Part shown: piece by piece, positions 15,758-25,078 of the stretch | Layout: each line of letters opens with the position of its first letter | Position numbering within the stretch: the stretch's first letter is position 1 | Origin: Clostridiales bacterium | Lineage (GTDB): Bacteria > Bacillota > Clostridia > Christensenellales > Aristaeellaceae | Direction: 5' to 3' | DNA: 64,000 bases | Assembly: GCA_015056325.1 (NCBI GenBank) | Contig: SVGL01000001.1 | Span: forward strand, 186,001-250,000 | The notes under the pieces: generated by a model | Database searches by the model: none | The model's input: the letters and a program-made list of their open reading frames with translations, nothing else | Told to the model about the DNA's origin: nothing | Translations under genes and position numbers: made by a program

Positions 15758-17215
15758 TCAGTAGAGGTCGGGCAGCTCATCCAGGGTGATGACATACTCG
15801 CTGTTGTAGGTCTTTTTGAGGATATCAGCCTCGGTGTAAGCCTCGGAATACTTGCCGTTTTTCTGGACAAAGTCGCCGCTCCAGGTGTTGAACCAGGCCC
15901 AGCGGGCATTGGTGGTGATCAGGTTATCGATGTCAAAGAGCACGCCGTTTTCTGTCAGAGCGATGATCTTGTTGGTGCCGGTATAGTCCAGCACGTCGAT
16001 GAACTTGGAGTTCTGCGCACCATAGGAGTGGGCGTCGGCATAGATGTCCTCGCCAATGATGTCTACGTATTCATCGCCGGGGTACCAGTCTTTCGCCTGG
16101 CCGTTCCAGACCCAGATGAGGTTATTGCAGCCGTATACGCTGGTCAGCTGATCGTAGAGGTAGATCCAAAGCTGCTTGCAGGGCTCCGCACCCTTCGCAC
16201 CCCACCAGAACCAGCCGCCGGAGGCTTCGTGCAAGGGACGCCAGAGCACGGGGACGCCTGCATCCTGAAGGCGGAGCAGCTGCTTGGCGATCTCTGCGAT
16301 ATCCTTGTCCAGAGCTTCCTTGCCGTAAGGGTCAGAGCCATTCATGACAGCCTCAATATCGAAGGTAACATTGTCGGTGTAGAACGCGCCCCACCAGCGG
16401 GGATTGCCATTGGCATCCGTGCCGTCAAGGATGTACTTTTTGTCCGCCGTCCAATGCCAGCAGAAGGCCACGATGCCGCCGGCTTCATGGAATTCAATGG
16501 CACGTTCCACGGCGGTGGGATGGGAGGCGCCCATAGCCCGTCGGGACGGGGGATAGTCCATCATGTCCAGGCCGAGGATCGCCGGGTATCTGCCGGTGAC
16601 GGCATGGATGGCAGTGATTTCCGTGCCCTTCAGACCGCCGTCGCAGACCTGGCCTGAGAGGGTTGCCTTGCCATAATTATCGCAGAGGTAGGCATAGAGT
16701 TTTTTGGCGTTCTCTGTGGCATTGGGATTGATCAGAGCGGAGGAGACATTGTACACATCTTCGGAAATCGCCTGAGCCGGGGTGATGGTCAGTTTATCCA
16801 CATACATCCAGCCCCAGGAAGGCGTGATGGACAACTCATGCTGACCCGCCGTGAGCAGCACGCCCTTTACAGGTGCGTCGGTATACATGACAGCGCCGCA
16901 TTCGAAGGTGCCCTGGTGCTGGCCGTCCACCAACAGATTGTTGATTTTGCTGCCGCCGATGCCGATACAAGTCACGGTAATGTCGTAAACGCCATCAGAA
17001 GGCACATCAACGGTGAAGGACAGGCTGTCATCAGCTTTTTCGAAGGTGCCAACGGATTTCCAGCCGGAGGCTTTCACATCAGTTTTGAGGGTAAGGGAAC
17101 CGGTGCGCTGGGCTGTCTCGGCCTCATAGACAAGTGCGCCGGATTCAGCGGATGCGCTCCCCAATGTGAAGAGTGCCGTACTGACAAGCAATAGAGACAA
17201 TGCTGTTTTGAACAA
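15758..17215 (-). CDS. secreted glycoside hydrolase family 26 (beta-mannanase-like) with N-terminal CBM35-like domain
   Basis: After a signal peptide (FKTALSLLLVSTALF, cut near SASA) comes a carbohydrate-binding beta-sandwich of CBM35 type (YEAETAQRTG..., about residues 25-150). The GH26 barrel follows, with the acid/base Glu near residue 330 in WRPLHEASGGWFWWG and the nucleophile Glu near residue 422 in ALTENG. GH26 enzymes mostly cut beta-1,4-mannans. The start is probably a TTG placed after GGGAGG by ten bases; the longer ORF start has no ribosome site and includes a non-signal leader. It has its own promoter and is divergent from the carbohydrate transport operon, which suggests that mannan fragments are a possible cargo. 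Confidence 0.88.
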   Translation of the reverse strand: MFKTALSLLLVSTALFTLGSASAESGALVYEAETAQRTGSLTLKTDVKASGWKSVGTFEKADDSLSFTVDVPSDGVYDITVTCIGIGGSKINNLLVDGQHQGTFECGAVMYTDAPVKGVLLTAGQHELSITPSWGWMYVDKLTITPAQAISEDVYNVSSALINPNATENAKKLYAYLCDNYGKATLSGQVCDGGLKGTEITAIHAVTGRYPAILGLDMMDYPPSRRAMGASHPTAVERAIEFHEAGGIVAFCWHWTADKKYILDGTDANGNPRWWGAFYTDNVTFDIEAVMNGSDPYGKEALDKDIAEIAKQLLRLQDAGVPVLWRPLHEASGGWFWWGAKGAEPCKQLWIYLYDQLTSVYGCNNLIWVWNGQAKDWYPGDEYVDIIGEDIYADAHSYGAQNSKFIDVLDYTGTNKIIALTENGVLFDIDNLITTNARWAWFNTWSGDFVQKNGKYSEAYTEADILKKTYNSEYVITLDELPDLY

Positions 17216-17312
17216 TTTTGAATAACCTCCCAAGATTAAATTTGTGTGACAAAACAAGACAAAAGTGCACAAATGACGAAAACGATGTAGTGAAACGACG
17301 GGCTTCAATGAC

Positions 17313-17341
17313 ATTTTATCACACCATAACTGGGATTTCAA
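17313..17341 (-). promoter_or_regulatory. promoter of the GH26 gene
   Basis: TTGAAA and TAAAAT on the minus strand with a 17-base spacer give a leader of about 90 bases before the TTG start. Confidence 0.6.
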
Positions 17342-17475
17342 GCAAGAAATAAGGATTAGACGAGGAGGAGGGCAAACAATGAGTGCTTACAATTTGTGAA
17401 GAAAGAATATCAAAGTATAATGCTGAGGGAAGAAATATACCTTTGTTTAATGCGCATAAAGAACAGGGTGAGTCC

Positions 17476-17504
17476 TTGACAAAATTGTCGGTAAACTCTA
17501 TAAT
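17476..17504 (+). promoter_or_regulatory. perfect-consensus sigma-A promoter of the ABC transport operon
   Basis: TTGACA, 17 bases, TATAAT is an exact consensus. It sits in the 413-base gap between the GH26 gene and the operon. A promoter this strong usually needs repression or leader control to be regulated. Confidence 0.85.
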
Positions 17505-17530
17505 TGTAACACACAGTAACCATGCTTTGG

Positions 17531-17564
17531 CATGACCTGTCCGCTTTGGTATGGGCAGGTCATG
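17531..17564 (+). promoter_or_regulatory. leader hairpin before the ABC transport operon
   Basis: CATGACCTGTCC and GGGCAGGTCATG pair over 12 positions (one G-U) around a ten-base loop, about 20 bases into the predicted transcript. No T run follows, so it is not a terminator. It could be an mRNA-stabilising or regulatory structure, or a protein operator. Confidence 0.55.
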
Positions 17565-17628
17565 TTGAGGTTGGATTGATGTAGGGTATCAATAGGTAGT
17601 ATATCAATGCAACAGGAGTGGTAAGTTT

Positions 17629-20544
17629 ATGCGAAAAAAGTGGCGTATTCTTGTCGGTATTCTGGTTGTGGTGATTCTGGTGGCGGCCATTGTCCTGCTC
17701 AATGGCGACCCTCAGAACTACCATGACAAGTACGATGGCAAGGACCTGAGTACCGATATCTCCGGCATCGGCCGAGACGATACCTATGACGTCTATCTCC
17801 GGACGCATCAGGACGTTGCAGCTGGCACGGAGACCATTGTTGTGGACGTTGCCGCCTTTGAAGGCGACGGCGTGCTGCAGCAGGATGAAAACGGCAATCC
17901 TCAGGTCTATACGGCAGACGGTGAGTATACCAGCTGGATGGTGGATGTGCCGGTGGAAGGCATGTACGCTGTTCAGGTGGAATACCTGACGGTGGAATCC
18001 CGCGGCGTTGATGTGGAGCGTGAGCTGTACATCAATGATGTGCTGCCCTTTGCCGGTGCTGATACGCTGCGTTTCTCCCGCTTGTGGGTGGATGGCGGCG
18101 AAGTCCGCAAGGACAACCAGGGCAACGAAATCCGCCCCTCCCAGACGGAGAAGTATGAGTACCAGGTGGCTTTCTGCAAGGACGACATGGGCTATGAAAC
18201 CGAGCCTTATCAGTTCTACTTTGCTCAGGGCCAGAACAAGCTGAGCTTCAAGGGCGCCAATGAGCCGATGATCATCCGCTCCATCAAGCTTATGCCTGTA
18301 ACTCAGCGTGCTTCCTATGAAGCGTATCTGGCAGCTCAGCCCCAGGTGCAGATGTCTGCGGAGGGCAAAACCTACCAGACCACCATCCAGGGCGAGAAGG
18401 CTGTTACCCGCTCCTCTCCCTCCTTGTATGCCCGATATGACCATGCCTCTCCTTCTACCGAGCCCTACGATGTATATCACACCATTCTGAACTACATCGG
18501 CGGCGACCCGTGGAATACCGCCGGTCAGTGGATCGAGTGGAGCTTTGAGGTGCCTGAAGACGGCTTCTACAACATCTCCATCAAGGCACGCCAGACCTAC
18601 CAGCGCGGCGGTCTGTCCTGCCGTACGGTGTATATCGATGGGGAAGTGCCCTTTGACGAGATGTCTTCTGTGGCCTTTGCCTATGATACCAACTGGAACA
18701 TGCGCACCCTGGCGGATGAAGACGGCAATGCCTACCGCTTCTACCTGACCAAGGGCGAGCACACCATCCGCCTGGAGGTTACCCTGGGCGATATGGGCGC
18801 CATCCTCAAGGAGATGGAGGCCAGTATCTACCGCCTGAACCAGATCTACCGCAAGGTGCTGGTGCTCACTGGCGTCAGCCCCGACCGCTTCCGCGATTAT
18901 CACCTGGATAAGGTTTATCCCGAAGTGATGGAAGCCATGGAGCTGGAAAGCCTGCGCCTGTACAAGCTGGTGGACGACACTGTTGCCAGAACCGGTCAGA
19001 AGAATGACCGTGTGGCTGTTGCCCAGACCCTGGCTGTGCAGCTGGAGCAGTTCGTGGAGCGCCATGAGCGCATCACCCAGTCCTTCTCCAACTTCAAAGA
19101 TAACATCACCTCTCTGGGTACTGCGATGCAGTCCATGGCTGAATCCAAGCTGGATATCGACGCGATTGTCATCTCCGGCGAGAACGCCAAGCCCAAGAAG
19201 GTTTCCGACAACATTTTCACCAAGCTGGCCCATGAGGTCAAGGCTTGTGTTGCTTCCTACTTTGTGGATTACAACTCCCTGGGCGACGTTTACGACGAAA
19301 ATGCTGAGGACGTGATCGAAGTCTGGCTGGTGACTGGCCGCGACCAGTCCACCGTGCTGAAGACCATGATCGACGAAGCTTTCACCCCCAACTATGGCGT
19401 GAAGGTCAACGTGCAGCTGGTCGGTGCGGATGCTATCCTGAGCGCTGTTATGGCAGGCATTGGCCCCGATGTGGTGCTGAGCGTGGACGGCTGGTACGCT
19501 GTCAACTACGCCATGCGTAACGCGGTGGAGGATCTGACCCAGTTTGCTGATTACGAAGAGGTCGTCAAGCCTTTCTATCAGAGTGCACTGGAACCTCTGA
19601 CCTATGATGACGGCGAGCATAAGGGCGTCTACGGTCTGCCCGAGACTCAGCTGTTCTCCGTGCTGTTCTACCGCAAGGACATCATGGAGGATCTGGAGCT
19701 GGAAATTCCCCAGACCTGGGATGATATCATTGCCATCCTGCCTACCATTCAGGGCAACAACATGTCCGTGGGCATTCCTTTCCCGGATATCTCCAACGTT
19801 GATATGTCCGGCTTCAATGCTCTGATCTATCAGAACGGCGGCGCCATCTATAATGATAAAAAGACCCGCACCTTGATCGATTCTGAGGAAGCGGTGAAGG
19901 CCTTCGAGCTGTACACCAGCCTGTACAATGACTACGGCCTGCCCACCGTGTTTGACTTCGTCAGCCGCTTCCGTTCCGGCGAGATGCCCGTGGGTGTAGG
20001 TCAGTACAGCCTGTACAACACCCTGGCCGTTTCCGCACCTGAGATCCGCGGCCTGTGGGACTTCACCCTCTATCCCGGCACGGTGCAGGAGGATGGCAGC
20101 ATCGACCGCAGCGTCCACGCCAACGGCCTGTGCTGCATGATGATCGCCACCGATGACGAAACCATCAAGCAGAACGCTTGGACCTTCATGAAGTGGTGGG
20201 TGTCCGCAGACGCTCAGGCCCGCTTCGGCCGCGAGATGGAATCCGTGCTGGGTTCCTCCGCCCGCTATGCCACCGCCAACACGGAGGCGCTTGAAATGCT
20301 GGCCTGGTCCGGCGATGAGCTGGATGTCCTTCAGGCCCAGCAGGCCTGGGGACGTGGTTTCCCGGAGATCGCCGGCGGTTATTCCACCACCCGTCACATG
20401 ACCAACGCCATCCGCAAGGTTATCAACGACAAGGATGATCCCCGCGAGACTCTGCTGACCTATGTGCATACCATTAATGAAGAAATTGAGATCAAGCGCA
20501 AGGAGTTCGGCCTGCCGCTTTACGGAGAGGAGGAAACGAAATGA
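17629..20544 (+). CDS. giant membrane-anchored extracellular solute-binding protein with two carbohydrate-binding-like domains
   Basis: The 971-residue protein has an N-terminal transmembrane anchor (residues about 7-24) in place of a lipobox. Two beta-sandwich domains follow (about 60-225 and 245-400) that end in CBM6/35-like strands, for example QFYFAQGQNKLSF and RFYLTKGEHTIRL. A helical linker (400-550) leads to a family 1 solute-binding domain (about 560-950, from EVWLVTGRDQSTVLKTM). Typical binding proteins are 400-450 residues. It starts the transport operon and overlaps the first permease by ATGA. It probably captures a glycan at the cell surface for the permeases. The substrate is unknown; the nearby GH26 gene hints at mannan. 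Confidence 0.85.
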   Translation: MRKKWRILVGILVVVILVAAIVLLNGDPQNYHDKYDGKDLSTDISGIGRDDTYDVYLRTHQDVAAGTETIVVDVAAFEGDGVLQQDENGNPQVYTADGEYTSWMVDVPVEGMYAVQVEYLTVESRGVDVERELYINDVLPFAGADTLRFSRLWVDGGEVRKDNQGNEIRPSQTEKYEYQVAFCKDDMGYETEPYQFYFAQGQNKLSFKGANEPMIIRSIKLMPVTQRASYEAYLAAQPQVQMSAEGKTYQTTIQGEKAVTRSSPSLYARYDHASPSTEPYDVYHTILNYIGGDPWNTAGQWIEWSFEVPEDGFYNISIKARQTYQRGGLSCRTVYIDGEVPFDEMSSVAFAYDTNWNMRTLADEDGNAYRFYLTKGEHTIRLEVTLGDMGAILKEMEASIYRLNQIYRKVLVLTGVSPDRFRDYHLDKVYPEVMEAMELESLRLYKLVDDTVARTGQKNDRVAVAQTLAVQLEQFVERHERITQSFSNFKDNITSLGTAMQSMAESKLDIDAIVISGENAKPKKVSDNIFTKLAHEVKACVASYFVDYNSLGDVYDENAEDVIEVWLVTGRDQSTVLKTMIDEAFTPNYGVKVNVQLVGADAILSAVMAGIGPDVVLSVDGWYAVNYAMRNAVEDLTQFADYEEVVKPFYQSALEPLTYDDGEHKGVYGLPETQLFSVLFYRKDIMEDLELEIPQTWDDIIAILPTIQGNNMSVGIPFPDISNVDMSGFNALIYQNGGAIYNDKKTRTLIDSEEAVKAFELYTSLYNDYGLPTVFDFVSRFRSGEMPVGVGQYSLYNTLAVSAPEIRGLWDFTLYPGTVQEDGSIDRSVHANGLCCMMIATDDETIKQNAWTFMKWWVSADAQARFGREMESVLGSSARYATANTEALEMLAWSGDELDVLQAQQAWGRGFPEIAGGYSTTRHMTNAIRKVINDKDDPRETLLTYVHTINEEIEIKRKEFGLPLYGEEETK

Positions 20545-21491
20545 GCACCAACCAGACTGGATTTGCCGGCCGCTATTTCAAAATGAAAGCGGACCAGATC
20601 AGCTACGGCTGGCAGAAGGCAAAGAACAATAAGGTTTGCTATCTCTTCCTGGCACCCTATGCCATCCTGTTCTTCACGTTCTTCATCCTTCCCATCGGCA
20701 CCTCCATCTTCTACGGCTTTACCTACTACAACATTCTGGAGCCTGCCCGTTTCGTCGGCGTTCAGAACTATGTCAATCTGATCCTGCAGGATGAGGTCTT
20801 CCTGACCTCGGTGAAGAACACCTTCGTCATTGCCGTGGTTACTGGCCCTGTGGGCTACATCCTCTCGTTCATGTTCGCCTGGTTCATCAACGAGCTGCCC
20901 AAGTGGATGCGTGCCATTGCAGTCGTGATCTTCTACGCGCCCTCCATCGCAGGCAATGCCTACAGCATTTTCTCCATCATCTTCCGCGGCGACGCCTACG
21001 GTTACCTGAACTCCATGCTGCTGAACATGGGCATCATCGACGCTCCTATGCTGTGGCTGACCAATCCCCAGTACATCATGCCCGTTCTGATCTTCGTCAT
21101 CCTGTGGATGAGCATGGGCACCGGCTTCCTGTCCTTCGTCGCTGGCTTCCAGGGCATTGACAAGAGCATGTACGAGGCCGGCTATGTGGACGGCGTGCGC
21201 AACCGCTGGCAGGAGCTGTACCACATCACCCTGCCCAGCATGAAGCCCATGCTGCTCTTCGGCGCGGTTATGTCCATCACCTCTGCCTTCAACGTTTGTG
21301 ACGTGCCCCGTGCCCTGGCTGGCTACCCCTCCACGGACTACGCCGCCCGCACCGTCGTCACGCATCTGTTCGACTACGGCTTCAGCCGCTTTGAGATGGG
21401 CTACGCTTCCGCCATCGCGACGCTGCTGTTCCTGGTCATGATTCTGTGTAAGAAGTTCATCTCTGCAGCACTTGAAAAGGTGGGTACCTGA
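20541..21491 (+). CDS. carbohydrate ABC transporter permease (MalF/UgpA type), pair 1
   Basis: The 316-residue protein has six predicted membrane segments and the permease EAA loop, here YEAGYVDGVRNRWQELYHITLP, which docks on the ATPase. Family: binding-protein-dependent carbohydrate permeases. The AGGAGG-like site is in the end of the binding-protein gene, which it overlaps by four bases. The next permease begins one base after its stop, so the two should form a heterodimer. No ATPase gene is present in the cluster. Confidence 0.9.
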   Translation: MSTNQTGFAGRYFKMKADQISYGWQKAKNNKVCYLFLAPYAILFFTFFILPIGTSIFYGFTYYNILEPARFVGVQNYVNLILQDEVFLTSVKNTFVIAVVTGPVGYILSFMFAWFINELPKWMRAIAVVIFYAPSIAGNAYSIFSIIFRGDAYGYLNSMLLNMGIIDAPMLWLTNPQYIMPVLIFVILWMSMGTGFLSFVAGFQGIDKSMYEAGYVDGVRNRWQELYHITLPSMKPMLLFGAVMSITSAFNVCDVPRALAGYPSTDYAARTVVTHLFDYGFSRFEMGYASAIATLLFLVMILCKKFISAALEKVGT

Positions 21492-21492
21492 T

Positions 21493-22704
21493 ATGAGTAA
21501 TAAGAATAATTACAAATCCAGCGGTACCCTGACGCTGAACGGCAAGAAGCTCCGCGGTGAACTGATTGCGGAGGAGCGCCTGGCCCGCTTTGTGACCAAG
21601 AAGCAGACAATCGAGTTGCCCTATCCCGAAATTGCGGTGCTTAAGAATGTCCGCAACGGCGGCATGGCCAGCACCATCACCATCAAGATGCAGGATGACA
21701 CGGAGTACGTATTCTACCTGCCCTCCGGTCTGAAGGTTTACCACTACATGGATCAGCAGTGGGACAACCGTCCCCGCTCCATGAGCCGTGCGGATGAGCT
21801 CCACCGCCTGGCGGAGCTGCGCGGCGAGCGGATTCAGAAGCCCCGCAAGCATCTGTTCAAGCGCCGTCATCCCAACCGCTCCCTGGGCGGCGATATCGGC
21901 ATCTACGTCATGCTGGCACTGGTGGCCTGCCTGATGGCCTTCCCGCTGGTGTTCGCGGTCAGCTCCGCCCTGAAGCCCCTGGACGAACTGTTCCGCTTCC
22001 CGCCGACCATCTTCCCCCAGCATCCCACCATTGATAACTTCTCTGACCTGATTGTTACCATGGGTCAGAGCTGGGTGCCCTTCAGCCGTTACATCCTCAA
22101 CACTGTGTTCATCACGGCTGTGGGTACCTTCGGCCACCTGGTGATTGCTTCCATGGCGGCCTTTGTGCTGGCGAAGTACGATTTCCCCGGCGGACGTTTC
22201 TTCTTCGCCGTCGTTACCACGGCCCTGATGTTCTCCGGCTACGTCACCGGCATCCCGAACTACGTCATCATGTCCAAGCTGAACATGATCGACACCTACT
22301 GGGCGCTGCTGCTGCCCGCATTTGCGGCACCCATCGGCCTGTTCATGATGAAGCAGTTCATGGAAGGCCTGCCCACTGCGCTGATTGAGGCCGCCAAGAT
22401 CGACGGCGCCAAGGAATTCCGCATCTTCTGGAGCATCGTGATGCCTAACGTCAAGCCTGCCTGGCTGACCGTCATCATCTTCAGCGTGCAGAGCCTGTGG
22501 AACACCAGCGCCTCCACGGTTATCTACTCCGAAGCCAAGAAGACCCTCGTGTTCGCCCTGCAGCAGATCCAGGCCGGCGGTATCGCCCGTACCGGTCAGG
22601 CCGCAGCGGTTACCGTCGTGGTCATGGCTGTCCCGATTTTCATCTTTGTTCTGAGCCAGAGCCAAATCCTGGAAACCATGGCCAGCTCCGGTATCAAGGA
22701 CTAA
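21493..22704 (+). CDS. carbohydrate ABC transporter permease (MalG type) with an extra N-terminal cytosolic domain, pair 1
   Basis: The C-terminal 270 residues are a MalG-type permease (EAA loop IEAAKIDGAKEFRIFWSIVMP). The first roughly 130 residues are extra: beta-rich segments such as TLTLNGKKLRGELIAEE and IELPYPEIAVLKNV, then a basic linker. The pattern resembles a bacterial PH/GRAM-like fold, which is inference by eye. Normal MalG proteins are about 280 residues. The start at MSNKNN follows AAAGGTGG by about nine bases; the ORF-track start seven codons earlier lies inside the previous gene. The role of the extra domain is unknown; it could sense membrane lipid, dock a shared ATPase or bind a kinase. 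Confidence 0.86.
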   Translation: MSNKNNYKSSGTLTLNGKKLRGELIAEERLARFVTKKQTIELPYPEIAVLKNVRNGGMASTITIKMQDDTEYVFYLPSGLKVYHYMDQQWDNRPRSMSRADELHRLAELRGERIQKPRKHLFKRRHPNRSLGGDIGIYVMLALVACLMAFPLVFAVSSALKPLDELFRFPPTIFPQHPTIDNFSDLIVTMGQSWVPFSRYILNTVFITAVGTFGHLVIASMAAFVLAKYDFPGGRFFFAVVTTALMFSGYVTGIPNYVIMSKLNMIDTYWALLLPAFAAPIGLFMMKQFMEGLPTALIEAAKIDGAKEFRIFWSIVMPNVKPAWLTVIIFSVQSLWNTSASTVIYSEAKKTLVFALQQIQAGGIARTGQAAAVTVVVMAVPIFIFVLSQSQILETMASSGIKD

Positions 22705-22762
22705 ACTGCTGGGTAACCAAGATTGGCTGATACAAATCATTCAGAACAGGAGGGGAATGACC

Positions 22763-25078
22763 ATGAAGGTGATGCACAGGCTTATAGCGCTGATCATGAC
22801 CGTTTTCATGCTTGCTTCAATGAATACCGCCCTGGCCGTCGATGACGCATACCCCAGTACTTATACATACAACTATGACTACTGGAGCGACATCCGTGAA
22901 TCGCCTGACGCATATCGCGTGGCAGATATGATCTTTGCCGGCGAACTCGGCCTGAGTGCCCTGAAGAAGCCCCAGAGCCTCTTCGTAAAGGGCAATGACC
23001 TCTACGTTGTCGATTCCGGCAACAACCGCATCCTGCAGATCCGCAGGGAAGGGGATGACTTCAAACTGCACCGTGTGATCGATAAGATCCAGGGCTGTGA
23101 AGTGACGACCTTCAACAATCCCAATGACGTCTTCGTGGACGCCGACGAAAACCTCTACATTGCCGACACCAACAACGGCCGTGTCGTGATGGTGGATAAG
23201 GACCTGAACTTCATAAAGGAGTTCGTAAAGCCTTCCAATGCTGTATTTGCTGCCACACAGAAGAAGGTAGATGCACAGACTGCTTCCGAGGCTGAAGATG
23301 GTGTGGCGTTCATCGTGCTTCCCATCGGTCTTTATACCGTGAAGGAAAAGGAAGGCAGCGCTGCTGTTGAGGGTTACAAGCTGACCCTGGCAGGCAACAA
23401 TGTGATGGCTTGTGTTCGCGAGTATCAGGCGACTGTGGTTCAGGTGGTCAATGTGTACAACGTCGATGATCCCCTGGCCAAGGACAAGATCAATGCTGAA
23501 AAGGTTGATGTTGCAGAGTTGACCTATGCGGACCTGACAGAGGAAGAGCTGGCGTTGGTGGCTGCTGCGGAGGCTCAAACCGGTGAGCCCCATGGCGTGC
23601 TGCGTGTGTCTGCTTTGTCAATGGGCGCGGAGAAGCCTGCTGGCATTGGATACGATATTACTGAAACGCAGCTGAATACCCCGTCGAATTACTACTCTGA
23701 TTTCCGCAATGGCGTCATGTCCGTGATTGCGCCTATTGGCGATTACACGGTGACGCAGGATGCAGCCACGGCTAAGGTTCCCAATTTCGAAACTACCGTC
23801 ATCGGCGGTGTGTACGACGTTTGGGTAAAGGAAGACTGTGCTGTTACGGCAAATTACATCAATCTGTATACCAATAGCAAGAACCCGCTGAATGCTGCGG
23901 ACTATTCCGTGCCGGAATCCACCTATGTGGAGTTGACCGAGCTGGAAAAGACCCTCATTGAGGAAATAGAGAAGGAACATCCCGGCACGGAATACGGCGC
24001 GATCCGCATTTCTGCATCCTCTGTCAATGCCGAGATTCCTTCCAATACTGTCTTTGATCAGAACCTGAGCTTCCTGCCCAACAAGCTGGTGGTTGACGTC
24101 TCTGGCCGCGTGTTCCTGCTGGCCACGAACGTCAACAAGGGCTTGATCAAGTTTGAGAACGACATGACCTTTACCGGTTTTGTCGGCGCGAACAAGGTCA
24201 GCTACAACTTCGCGGAGTACATCTGGAAGACCTACTTCATGACCAAGGAACAGCGTGAACAGCAGGCTTCCTTTGTTCCTACCGAGTACCATAACCTTTA
24301 CATTGATCCGGAAGCCTTCATTTACGCCACCAACACCATTTTCAGCGAGTATGATCTGCTGTGGGACGTTGCGCAGCCGATCCGCCGCCTCAATGGCATT
24401 GGCAATGATATCCTGATCAAGAATGACCGTTATCCCCCTATTGGCGATATCTACTGGGTGGAAGGCTCTGTGACCCTGGGCCCCTCCAAGCTGCACGATA
24501 TCACGGTTCTGGAGAATGACATCTACATTGCGCTGGACCATACCCGTGGCCGCATCTTCGGCTATGACAGCCAGGGCGTGATGCTGTGGGCCTTCGGCAC
24601 CACCGGCAGCAGCGAAGGTGCGTTCAACTCCGCCGTGTCCATTGAGCACATGGGCCGTGACCTGTTTGTGCTGGATGAGCTGTCCGGCGCCATCACGGTC
24701 TTCACCCCCACCGAGTACGGCAACCTGATCTATGATGCGATCGATGCCTATCTCAAGGGTGAATACGATGCCTCTGCCGAGCTGTGGGATGAGGTGCTCA
24801 AGCTCAACGCCAACTACAACCTGGCCTTCATCGGCATCGGTCGCTCTCTGATGCGTCAGGAGAACTACGAAGAGGCCATGGACTACTTCAAGATGGCAAA
24901 GGACCGCGATAATTACGGCCGCGCCTTCCGCTTCTTCCGCAAGGATTGGGTGGAAGAGAATATCTGGTGGATGATCATCGCCATTGCCGCGGTGCTGATT
25001 GTTCCGCTGGTACTGCGCGCAGGCAAGAAGATGAGAATGGAGGTGGAAATGCATGAGCGCAATCAAGTTCAGAAGTAA
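22763..25078 (+). CDS. secreted, membrane-anchored NHL beta-propeller protein with duplicated insertion and TPR-like segment
   Basis: A signal peptide (MKVMHRLIALIMTVFML, cut after NTALA) is followed by NHL-type propeller blades (KPQSLFVKGNDLYVVDSGNN, ENLYIADTNNGRVVMVD). Residues about 176-293 and 315-426 are two diverged copies of one unit (LPIGLYTVKEKEG and APIGDYTVTQDAA), which resemble Cna-B or SpaA-like prealbumin domains inserted into the propeller. Blades resume at LVVDVSGRVFLLATN, then a TPR-like helix pair (about 653-722) and a C-terminal membrane segment (about 735-757). The ATG chosen is nine bases after AGGAGG. It overlaps the YIP1 gene by 26 bases. Function is unknown; a surface scaffold for the transporter is a reasonable guess. 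Confidence 0.75.
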   Translation: MKVMHRLIALIMTVFMLASMNTALAVDDAYPSTYTYNYDYWSDIRESPDAYRVADMIFAGELGLSALKKPQSLFVKGNDLYVVDSGNNRILQIRREGDDFKLHRVIDKIQGCEVTTFNNPNDVFVDADENLYIADTNNGRVVMVDKDLNFIKEFVKPSNAVFAATQKKVDAQTASEAEDGVAFIVLPIGLYTVKEKEGSAAVEGYKLTLAGNNVMACVREYQATVVQVVNVYNVDDPLAKDKINAEKVDVAELTYADLTEEELALVAAAEAQTGEPHGVLRVSALSMGAEKPAGIGYDITETQLNTPSNYYSDFRNGVMSVIAPIGDYTVTQDAATAKVPNFETTVIGGVYDVWVKEDCAVTANYINLYTNSKNPLNAADYSVPESTYVELTELEKTLIEEIEKEHPGTEYGAIRISASSVNAEIPSNTVFDQNLSFLPNKLVVDVSGRVFLLATNVNKGLIKFENDMTFTGFVGANKVSYNFAEYIWKTYFMTKEQREQQASFVPTEYHNLYIDPEAFIYATNTIFSEYDLLWDVAQPIRRLNGIGNDILIKNDRYPPIGDIYWVEGSVTLGPSKLHDITVLENDIYIALDHTRGRIFGYDSQGVMLWAFGTTGSSEGAFNSAVSIEHMGRDLFVLDELSGAITVFTPTEYGNLIYDAIDAYLKGEYDASAELWDEVLKLNANYNLAFIGIGRSLMRQENYEEAMDYFKMAKDRDNYGRAFRFFRKDWVEENIWWMIIAIAAVLIVPLVLRAGKKMRMEVEMHERNQVQK

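Noticed and set aside
17560-20469. 969-residue minus-strand ORF
   Set aside because: Antisense shadow of the giant binding-protein gene; same mirror composition.
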